Positions 8,061-14,022 of a stretch of DNA of 14,022 bases are shown here, in pieces. Positions within the stretch are counted from its first letter, which is position 1, and the number at the start of each line of letters is the position of its first letter. Under the pieces are notes generated by a model. That model had not been told where the DNA came from. It was given only the letters and a program-made list of their open reading frames with translations, and did not search any database. Where the stretch lies: NCBI GenBank assembly GCA_910578185.1, contig CAJTPN010000035.1:1-14022 (forward strand), written 5' to 3'. Origin of the DNA: an uncultured Acetatifactor sp. Lineage in GTDB: Bacteria; Bacillota; Clostridia; Lachnospirales; Lachnospiraceae. The position numbers were made by a program, and so were the translations under genes.

Positions 8061-9227
8061 TTATAAAGATGATCTCTTGCAGGACATGTTTTCCATAAAG
8101 TCAAGGATATTTTCAGCTCTTGTGTCCAATGTGAGCTTTGAAGCTTTTTCCAAGGCCGCTTTGCCCATTTGCATCAGTTTATCAGGGTCGGCATGTAGTG
8201 CTTCAATTGCGCTTGCCAGGTCGTTGACATTGCCAGGATCGATTCTGACGGAACAATTTTCGTCCAAAATGTCATCGTTAAAAGAAAGATTGCTGGAAAT
8301 CACAGGGCATCCACAGGCAAGCGCTTCTATAATCGCATTACAGCATCCCTCGTTTAATGTTGGCAGAGCAAAAACATCTATCGCGCTGTAAAAGAAGGGA
8401 AGTAAAGCGTTTTCCACCGGTTTTGCCAACAGACAATCCGGACCGCCCGGCATCAGCTTTCCCTTTCCGGCGCAGGCATATTTAACACCTTTCACCATTC
8501 CTACGGCTTCCTGCAGGCGAAGCACACCTTTTCGATCGTCAAAGCTTCCCACAAATCCCACAATAAAATCTTCTTGTGGAAATCCCATCTTTTTTCGTGC
8601 CCGCATCTTGTCCATTTGATAAAACCGCTCAGAACGATAACCGTTAGGAAATACTTTGATTTTGTCTTTTGTCACACATTTTTTTGCTATCAACAAATCC
8701 TTGTTGCGAGTGGAAACAGCGATTACGCCGTCAATATTTTCCAATTCTTTCGCAACATTATGTGCGCCAAACTGATCGATAGACCATTGGGTACTTTCTC
8801 CATGGGCCAGAAATGCCGGAATATTCAGTTCCCTTCCAATCCTGGCGGCAGCAATGCCTGCCGGTGTAATAAAATGACCGTAGATGGCATCCGGCAAAAG
8901 CTTATAACTTGATATTACTTTTTTTACTGCTTTCGTAAAAAGCGCTGTAGTTAAAGGCGCAGGGCTTTTTCCAAAGATATAATGGGATTGACCCAGACCG
9001 AAATATTTTGGGAAATAGACTTCAACTTTATTTCCTTTTTCCGTAGTTTCTTCCACATAATAAGGAACCTTCACAAGTGAGGGATACAGATTAACTGCCA
9101 GCGGGCAGATAACGCTGCATTGTATTCCTATATCAGCCATTGTCCAAACCAGCTGCTGAACAAAAACCAATCCGTTTGGATCCATATCGTTAGGATATTT
9201 ATTTGAAACAAAACAAATGGATTTCAT
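8061..9227 (-). CDS. GT4-family glycosyltransferase, WlbH-like
   Basis: A 388-residue GT-B glycosyltransferase. The N-terminal domain opens with SICFVSNKYPND and an NGLVFVQQ segment (18-25). YGHFITPAG (116-124) and AHGES (141-145) line the likely acceptor cleft. The C-terminal donor domain has GFVGSFDDRKG (224-234; Lys233 is the probable donor-phosphate contact), LLAKPVENALLPFFYSAIDV (266-285) and EGCCNAIIEA (293-302), an EX7E motif with Cys-Cys in place of the usual small residue and proline. It should add one sugar to the growing lipid-linked unit; donor unknown. The frame is open to 9362, inside the pssE gene, but I choose the ATG at 9227: GGGAG lies 6 nt upstream and the Rossmann strand follows at once. 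An ATG at 9233, overlapping the pssE stop as ATGA, is the alternative. It is followed after 39 bp by the TupA-like gene. Confidence 0.9.
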   Translation of the reverse strand: MKSICFVSNKYPNDMDPNGLVFVQQLVWTMADIGIQCSVICPLAVNLYPSLVKVPYYVEETTEKGNKVEVYFPKYFGLGQSHYIFGKSPAPLTTALFTKAVKKVISSYKLLPDAIYGHFITPAGIAAARIGRELNIPAFLAHGESTQWSIDQFGAHNVAKELENIDGVIAVSTRNKDLLIAKKCVTKDKIKVFPNGYRSERFYQMDKMRARKKMGFPQEDFIVGFVGSFDDRKGVLRLQEAVGMVKGVKYACAGKGKLMPGGPDCLLAKPVENALLPFFYSAIDVFALPTLNEGCCNAIIEALACGCPVISSNLSFNDDILDENCSVRIDPGNVNDLASAIEALHADPDKLMQMGKAALEKASKLTLDTRAENILDFMENMSCKRSSL

Positions 9228-9229
9228 TT

Positions 9230-9718
9230 TCATCTCCCGGCACAGCTTTGGATATAGGTTTCCAGACTGTCTATGATGGCGGATGTATTTGAAGTATAAC
9301 TGGCATATGTATTTTTCTTTACTTTTTCCAAAGCCTTCTGCAGATCCTTCACATCCATGCATTTTTCTATTAAGTTCATCTCAAAAAACTGGGTGACCAA
9401 TTGTAATTGATGGTCGTCCACATGCTCTCCATATCGGGATAACCGAGGCACGGCAATCACTTTTTTCCCTTTTTTCACCGCTCCAATAATGGCTCCTGTT
9501 CCGCCATGGGTAATAATAATATCTGCATTCCCTTCCATCCCTGCAAATTCTTCTCTGTCCAGAAATGGCCTGGAATCATAGTTTTTCGGTGTATAATCAC
9601 TGTAACCGGTTTGGGCAAACACCGTTTCGGTTATGATTCCTTGCTTTACTAAATCATCAATAGCCGTTAACAAGCGATTAAATTGAAATTTTTGTGATCC
9701 CAGTGTGACAAAAATCAT
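9230..9718 (-). CDS. pssE: PssE/Cps14G-family glycosyltransferase subunit (Alg13-like)
   Basis: A 162-residue protein matching the C-terminal, donor-binding half of a GT28-type glycosyltransferase, the bacterial counterpart of Alg13. Visible motifs are MIFVTLGSQKFQFNRL (1-16), the QTGYSDY stretch (36-42), THGGTGAI (70-77) for nucleotide-sugar phosphate binding, and PRLSRYGEHVDDHQ (91-104), the classic closing motif. These proteins work only as a complex with the PssD/Alg14-like partner, encoded immediately upstream, to add the second sugar of the repeat unit; known examples transfer glucuronate or galactose, but the donor here is unknown. The frame extends to 9772, but the ATG at 9718 is chosen because GGGGG lies 9 nt upstream and homologues begin with MIFVTLGS. 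The TGA at 9232-9230 abuts the GT4 start. Confidence 0.92.
   Translation of the reverse strand: MIFVTLGSQKFQFNRLLTAIDDLVKQGIITETVFAQTGYSDYTPKNYDSRPFLDREEFAGMEGNADIIITHGGTGAIIGAVKKGKKVIAVPRLSRYGEHVDDHQLQLVTQFFEMNLIEKCMDVKDLQKALEKVKKNTYASYTSNTSAIIDSLETYIQSCAGR
9234..9238 (-). promoter_or_regulatory. Ribosome binding site choosing the GT4 start
   Basis: GGGAG on the minus strand, inside the last codons of pssE, is 6 nt from the ATG at 9227 but directly touches the ATG at 9233. The spacing favours 9227 and links translation of the two genes. Confidence 0.5.
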
Positions 9719-9775
9719 ATATGGATTCCCCCGTTTTAGGTTGCCGGACGCCATTGTCCGTTTACAAAACATTCC

Positions 9776-10234
9776 TCAATAGATACCGCCCAGGTATATG
9801 GCCTCCGGATATATTTTCAGCATGGATTCCCACTGAACATAAAACTGATCCGCAAACCGATACAGCAGTTTTCCTGATTGGGTCGCTGATGTGACTTTTG
9901 CAAAGGATTCGATATATACCAGCTTTTTCCCTGCTATTTTGGAGATCAGGCAAATAGGAATCATTGCCAGCACTCCCGTACATATCACAATGTCTGGTTT
10001 CTCCTTCAAATAAATTTTTACGGAACGGAAAAAATTCGTTATCATCTTTGGTAGAAAGGATAGTTCCCTTCGATTTACCTGCTTCATATAATATATTTTT
10101 TCCTTTTCAATAGTTACTTTATATGAAGTCTCTTCCGTAATGACAAAACTGTCATATCGCTTCATCAAAGGCTTCAGCATTAAAAGCTGTTCATAATGTC
10201 CGCCGGAAGATGCCGCAAAACAAACCTTTACCAC
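9776..10234 (-). CDS. pssD: PssD/Cps14F-family glycosyltransferase subunit (Alg14-like)
   Basis: A 152-residue homologue of Alg14, the membrane-associated, acceptor-binding half of the split GT28-type glycosyltransferase. Motifs: SSGGHYEQL (9-17) in the first glycine-rich loop, DIVICTGVLAMIPICLISKI (81-100), a hydrophobic segment likely to touch the membrane, YIESFAKVTSATQSGKLLY (107-125), YVQW (132-135) and a terminal LGGIY. Length is normal for the bacterial family. It recruits the PssE subunit and the undecaprenyl-linked acceptor. The start is GTG at 10234, with a GGGG site 8 nt upstream that overlaps the end of the Wzy-like gene; only 5 bp separate the two genes. The PssD-then-PssE order is the usual one. 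Confidence 0.92.
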   Translation of the reverse strand: MVKVCFAASSGGHYEQLLMLKPLMKRYDSFVITEETSYKVTIEKEKIYYMKQVNRRELSFLPKMITNFFRSVKIYLKEKPDIVICTGVLAMIPICLISKIAGKKLVYIESFAKVTSATQSGKLLYRFADQFYVQWESMLKIYPEAIYLGGIY

Positions 10235-10239
10235 CCTGT

Positions 10240-12489
10240 TTACCCCACTTTCCCATATCTGATTTCCACAACTTCCAGGCTCACCCCGTCCGGAAGATAC
10301 AATAAAATTTCCGTATTGGGACTGTCATATGCCAGTTTAAATTCCATGATGTAAGTACATTCGCCATTTTCATTGAAGTCCGATATCAAAATGTCCTGTT
10401 GTTCCCATGTTCTTGCCCCCCAATCGGAAGTCACCTTTGCGGTTGCAACCGGAACTGTCGTGTCGTAATATCCTGTAAGGCGCAGTTGATATTCCACCCG
10501 AAGTCTGCCCTTATATAGGGTGATGCCGGAACCACGTGAAATAGAATTTCCCAATCCGTTTAATAGAAGCGTTCCGTTTTCAGATAGTTCCAACCCATTA
10601 CAGGCGGCGGTTTCCTCTAAGCTCAAGGTTTCCTGTCTGCTGTAATAGTCTGTCAAGGAGATACCAATATTGGTTAATACTTTCCTGGCTTCCTGGCTAT
10701 TGGTATAAACTGCGTGCCAGGGCGAAATTTGGCCATATGCATATCCGGCATCCATCAGCGCATGTAATTCTTCTCTTTCAGCCGTAATCAATGTTGCATT
10801 TTCTATATGCGACAAGCCTTCGGCTGCCAAGATCATCTTAGATAAATTGTGGAATTCTCTGTCGTAGATTTCCGGTATATGATCCACATAAACTTTACCT
10901 GGATCAATGTCACTTTCAGCTAACGCCTCAAGAACAGGCCTGTCAGCCTCGACTAAATCCCAGTATTCTTCCCGGCCTTGTCGAATGACACTTTCTCCCT
11001 TAAGAAAAAAGGCCACAAATGAAATAAACAGAATGACAAGACCAATTAAAAGCTTACAGGAAGGCGATTCTTTTTTAGCAAATGCAATAAAAACTTTAAG
11101 TGCAATCCGCCAAAGAAAAAAGACTAAGAAGGCGATTATCGCAGTAATAAAAATAAAATATATATGCCCCTGGGGTGAACTCAGTTCAAGCAAATCCACT
11201 ATGGTTCTTCCATATTCCACGATACTCGGAAAGAATACCGCCAATATCATAAATCCCACCACACGCCGCAGAATACAGGCATTTGAAGTATGCAAAGCTT
11301 TTGATTCGTTTTGATTGTCGCTTTGAGAAAAATCGGCAAAGGGAAGCAGCAAAAATAAATTGTATTCCATTTCAGGAAGATGATGTTCTATCATGCTGTG
11401 TACAGCAACCAAGGCCATCGCTAATGCCAATTTTCTGTGCCCGTTTTTCAACGCTTTTTGTTCCGACCAGACATACCAGATACAAAGCGATGTTAAAACC
11501 ATACCTCCATAGCGAACCAGAATTAATACATAGGAACTGTCAACAAAGTTATATTCAAAGGTCCATGACCATGCAGGACCGCCTCCAAATCCAATCTGAT
11601 CAAAAGCAGTCCCCCAAAAATGAATTCCATAGGTATCCAGTGCATTTTTTCCCAAGCGCAACCTTCCGTTCAGCAAATCATTGATATGAAGCATAAATTC
11701 ACTTTCCGGATTGTATAAAAGAGTTAGAACAATCATTACCAACGCGCAAACAGGTAAAACGACAATCAACAGCCTATCTATTTTTTTTGTAATATTATCA
11801 AAAGCTCTGGAACAGCCGTTATATTTTTCACTAATTGAATAATACACAATTGCCATGGCCAAAAGAATCAACACGCCGGTGCTGCACTTTGCCCGGCAAT
11901 AATAATAAATAAAAACAGTCAAGGCCATGGTGCATGTTCCGGATAAAAGGAATCCGTATCCGCCGTATAATGCCCAACCTGCCAGCGCAAGAAAGGTTGC
12001 ATGTGCGGCAAAATCTGTTGGATATACAATTCCAAAAGAGTGTCGAAAGCGAACTACATCCGAGTATACTCTGTCCGATATACAGCCCGTAAGGCTCCCC
12101 AACACGGCCATCGACAGCACAAACATTCCTGTCCAGAAACCGACTTTCAGAAGCTTTTTGTGAGAAATTCCTGAGGCGCCTATAACCAGTAATGGTACTT
12201 CCAACAAAAAAATATAACCTGTAGAAATCCAGGAAAATCCCCACAATACGCCTGTCAAAACAAACACAAACCAGTTTTTTCTCATATATGGTTTGGCATA
12301 CCCCAACCGTAGTAAGGCTGCCGCACATATCATAATTCGCAAAATGTCGTCAAAATTTGCGGGCCAGGGAATATAAAAAAGTACCCCTCCGGAAAATGCC
12401 TTTAAAATATACATAGCCAGAACGGCAAGGTACAGGTTATCCGCAGCTAATCTAATATCCGTTTTTTTCCACTTTTGTGTTATATCCAT
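10240..12489 (-). CDS. Wzy-like polymerase fused to a large C-terminal domain
   Basis: A 749-residue protein with two parts. Residues 1-390 resemble a Firmicutes polysaccharide polymerase, with about ten membrane segments and a central VRFRHSFGIVYPTDFAAH stretch (146-163), a pattern often seen in Wzy-like proteins that precedes a membrane helix. Residues about 408-430, 442-465 and 480-497 add three more membrane segments. Residues 500-749 are hydrophilic. One block at about 510-615 is unrecognised. A final block (630-749), rich in short beta strands (GRLRVEYQLRL, TYIMEFKLAY, TEILLYLPDG), looks like a jelly-roll carbohydrate-binding fold. Ordinary Wzy proteins have about 400-450 residues. It may polymerise repeat units outside the membrane while the tail contacts the polymer or a partner. 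AGGA is 8 nt before the ATG. It lies 42 bp after the Wzz gene. Membrane topology is estimated by eye. Confidence 0.8.
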   Translation of the reverse strand: MDITQKWKKTDIRLAADNLYLAVLAMYILKAFSGGVLFYIPWPANFDDILRIMICAAALLRLGYAKPYMRKNWFVFVLTGVLWGFSWISTGYIFLLEVPLLVIGASGISHKKLLKVGFWTGMFVLSMAVLGSLTGCISDRVYSDVVRFRHSFGIVYPTDFAAHATFLALAGWALYGGYGFLLSGTCTMALTVFIYYYCRAKCSTGVLILLAMAIVYYSISEKYNGCSRAFDNITKKIDRLLIVVLPVCALVMIVLTLLYNPESEFMLHINDLLNGRLRLGKNALDTYGIHFWGTAFDQIGFGGGPAWSWTFEYNFVDSSYVLILVRYGGMVLTSLCIWYVWSEQKALKNGHRKLALAMALVAVHSMIEHHLPEMEYNLFLLLPFADFSQSDNQNESKALHTSNACILRRVVGFMILAVFFPSIVEYGRTIVDLLELSSPQGHIYFIFITAIIAFLVFFLWRIALKVFIAFAKKESPSCKLLIGLVILFISFVAFFLKGESVIRQGREEYWDLVEADRPVLEALAESDIDPGKVYVDHIPEIYDREFHNLSKMILAAEGLSHIENATLITAEREELHALMDAGYAYGQISPWHAVYTNSQEARKVLTNIGISLTDYYSRQETLSLEETAACNGLELSENGTLLLNGLGNSISRGSGITLYKGRLRVEYQLRLTGYYDTTVPVATAKVTSDWGARTWEQQDILISDFNENGECTYIMEFKLAYDSPNTEILLYLPDGVSLEVVEIRYGKVG

Positions 12490-12531
12490 GTTTAATATCC
12501 TGATGCTTTCGGAAGCGAGGTTTCATCTGTT

Positions 12532-13893
12532 TTAGAGCAGAACATATCCTAATACTGGCTTGCCCAATGAACAGACACTTTCCTGCTCTTTGCGGACATC
12601 TGCGTTCAACGATTTATGCTTTTCTTCTACCAGAATAACAGCATCACATAACGCAAGCATTTTCAGGGTACTTGGTGTGTGGTTCATGTCCGCTGCCGCT
12701 GTTAAGACAGCGCCCTCCAATTGAGGCGCAATCGCTGCCGTTAATTTTTGTATTTTATTCACATCGGTGGTTCCGGTCACAAGAATATTTTTGTATTCCC
12801 CCATCAAGTTGGCGACATTAACGGAAATAAACTGGTAGATTTCTTCCTCAGTCATCTTGACGGAAGTCTTTGTAAGCCTTTCAAAAAAACGGTCGATTCC
12901 ATACAGAATTTTTTTAGGCGAGGTAGCCGAAAACGCCCCCAGGCATCTATAGCCATACCTCTTTTTCAGTTCTCTTTCCCCATGAAGTTTGCCATCAAAT
13001 ATATATACCATTCCATAAAACATACACGTAAGGAAGGCACCTGCAGCCATCCCCAAAATGCTATATTTCAAAAAGCCTATTCCAGAAGGCGGCTTTGGCA
13101 ATACAAGCCCTTCCAACCCTTTACGACAATCGAGAATGGATTGTGTATAATTTGCCATTGCATCCGCGTTGTTTTTTTGGGTGTTGGCCAAGGCATTGTC
13201 AATGGTGTAGGCAAGCGACTGGTTGACAATGGAGATGGTATGTTTATTCACATCCGAATCCATTCCATGATATTTTGCCATGATCTGTCCAACGATGATA
13301 TCCAGTATCTGCTGCGCTGTCTCTCCATTGCTGTATACTACTCCCACCGTAAAAGTATTGCTGTTATAATCTGTTCCCACGCTTAACAACTCTTTTAGAT
13401 AAATGGCTTCTCTGCCTGTAAGGGCTTCAATGGGCGCCCAATCAATAGTAGACGGGAAATTAGAAGTATATACTCTGATCAGACTGTCCGTCGGATCCAG
13501 ATTTACATTATCGGGCAAAATACCCCATTCCGTTTCGTCCAGCTTCAAGAATATATCTGCGGATGCGGTAGGCTTCTCGTAGGGATCCACTTGCATCAAT
13601 ACAGACTTTTCCATATAGGTTTCCTGTTGTGTTAAACGAACCTGAAAATCCGTTATATTGCGTTCATAAGTAGTTTCTGCAAGCTGATATTCTGCCAAGG
13701 CAATCTCGTATTCCCGAAATTCCTTGGATTGCACACCATCACTTTGAGATTGTAAATCCCGAAAAATCTTATAGCTGCCCAATAGTACCGCAAAAATAAA
13801 GCCCACAGCAATTATGGAACGCCATTTAAATAGAATGTATGGAAGCAGGTCGCTCAAATCAATTTCCGCTTCGTATTTTTCTTCATAATCCAT
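12532..13893 (-). CDS. Wzz-type chain-length determinant with a degenerate CpsD-like C-terminal domain
   Basis: A 453-residue protein. A short cytoplasmic N-terminus containing IDLSDLLPYILFKWRSII (11-28) leads into membrane segment 1 (about 26-43), the usual Wzz/CpsC opening. An extracytoplasmic region (44-273) includes probable coiled coil at 55-100 and near 220-260. Membrane segment 2 (about 274-298) follows the PPSG motif (267-270). The cytoplasmic tail (299-453) resembles a CpsD/BY-kinase: EIYQFISVNVANLM (351-364), NILVTG (369-374) and DAVILVEEKHKSL with GKPVLGYVLL at the end (417-429, 444-453). The loop after NILVTG, where a P-loop GEGKST should be, reads TTDVNKIQK, so ATP binding is probably lost, and there is no terminal tyrosine cluster. 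It likely sets chain length and scaffolds the polymerase. AAGGAGG (13903-13909) lies 9 nt before the ATG. Confidence 0.85.
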   Translation of the reverse strand: MDYEEKYEAEIDLSDLLPYILFKWRSIIAVGFIFAVLLGSYKIFRDLQSQSDGVQSKEFREYEIALAEYQLAETTYERNITDFQVRLTQQETYMEKSVLMQVDPYEKPTASADIFLKLDETEWGILPDNVNLDPTDSLIRVYTSNFPSTIDWAPIEALTGREAIYLKELLSVGTDYNSNTFTVGVVYSNGETAQQILDIIVGQIMAKYHGMDSDVNKHTISIVNQSLAYTIDNALANTQKNNADAMANYTQSILDCRKGLEGLVLPKPPSGIGFLKYSILGMAAGAFLTCMFYGMVYIFDGKLHGERELKKRYGYRCLGAFSATSPKKILYGIDRFFERLTKTSVKMTEEEIYQFISVNVANLMGEYKNILVTGTTDVNKIQKLTAAIAPQLEGAVLTAAADMNHTPSTLKMLALCDAVILVEEKHKSLNADVRKEQESVCSLGKPVLGYVLL

Positions 13894-13922
13894 TCATCCA
13901 GACCTCCTTATGACCTTCCCCT

Positions 13923-14022
13923 TTACCGCGACCCCTGCCCCGACACCACTACCTTCACCGTCAGCAACAAGATTCGTATGTCCTTCCAGATGCTCCAGTT
14001 GTCTATATACTCCATATCCAGC
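13923..14022 (-). CDS. Undecaprenyl-phosphate sugar phosphotransferase, C-terminal fragment
   Basis: Only the last 32 codons and TAA stop are in the window; the gene runs off the right edge. The peptide starts LDMEYIDNWSIWKDIRILL and ends TVKVVVSGQGSR. The LDxxYIxNWSxWxDIxILxxT pattern followed by a VVxxGxGS/A end is the characteristic C-terminus of the bacterial sugar transferase family (WbaP/EpsE/CpsE type), which starts polymer assembly by moving a sugar-1-phosphate onto undecaprenyl phosphate at the inner face of the membrane. It lies 29 bp before the Wzz gene, consistent with a first-step enzyme near the operon head. The specific sugar cannot be inferred from this fragment. Confidence 0.85.
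   Translation of the reverse strand, partial: LDMEYIDNWSIWKDIRILLLTVKVVVSGQGSR

Noticed and set aside
9228..9362. A longer GT4 protein starting at 9362.
   Set aside because: The extra 45 residues are the pssE coding region read in another frame, with no family similarity; the ATG at 9227 has a properly spaced ribosome site.
9719..9772. A longer PssE starting at 9772.
   Set aside because: The extra 18 residues cover the ribosome site GGGGG and the start at 9718 gives the normal family N-terminus.
12505..12516. A 4-bp stem with a TCGG-type loop between the Wzz and Wzy-like genes.
   Set aside because: Too short to support a regulatory call.
12748..13386. A 212-codon plus-strand open frame.
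   Set aside because: It is antisense to the well-supported Wzz gene, has no ribosome site, and its composition reads as the complement of that gene.

Overview
The window reads as the middle of a single exopolysaccharide or capsule biosynthesis operon. Every gene lies on the minus strand, so transcription runs from high to low coordinates. The organism is most likely a Gram-positive anaerobe of the Clostridia, perhaps Lachnospiraceae. That is inferred from strong AGGAGG-type ribosome sites, the use of TTG and GTG starts, AT-leaning intergenic DNA, and polysaccharide proteins of Firmicutes type (a Wzz with a CpsD-like tail, a PssD/PssE pair, a TupA-like ATP-grasp). No marker gene fixes the species.

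Layout in transcription order: the last 32 codons of an undecaprenyl-phosphate sugar phosphotransferase (13923-14022); a Wzz-type chain-length protein with a degenerate CpsD-like tail (12532-13893); a 749-residue Wzy-like membrane protein with a large extra C-terminal domain (10240-12489); the split glycosyltransferase PssD/Cps14F (9776-10234) and PssE/Cps14G (9230-9718); a GT4 glycosyltransferase (8061-9227); a TupA-like ATP-grasp protein (7110-8021); a CapA-family metallophosphatase (5986-7113); a serine-acetyltransferase-like hexapeptide protein (5399-5977); a second Wzy/ligase-like membrane protein (4058-5335); a second GT4 glycosyltransferase (2932-4053); an AsnB-type glutamine amidotransferase (952-2856); and an EctB-like 2,4-diaminobutyrate aminotransferase that runs off the left edge (1-917). 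Gaps between genes are 75 bp or less and several junctions overlap, so there is no long non-coding stretch. I see no rRNA, tRNA, CRISPR array, insertion sequence or convincing terminator.

Working model: the initiating transferase places the first sugar phosphate on undecaprenyl phosphate. PssD/PssE and the two GT4 enzymes extend the repeat unit. A flippase, not present here and probably encoded outside the window, exports it. One or both Wzy-like proteins polymerise it under Wzz control. The most interesting part is the 1-8021 half. It groups a TupA-like ATP-grasp, CapA, an acetyltransferase, an asparagine-synthase-type amidotransferase and an EctB-like aminotransferase. Together these suggest a polysaccharide decorated with amino acids, amides or a short peptide, in the way TupA and CapA are linked to glutamate-containing cell-surface polymers. 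That is inference from family membership; the product is not known.
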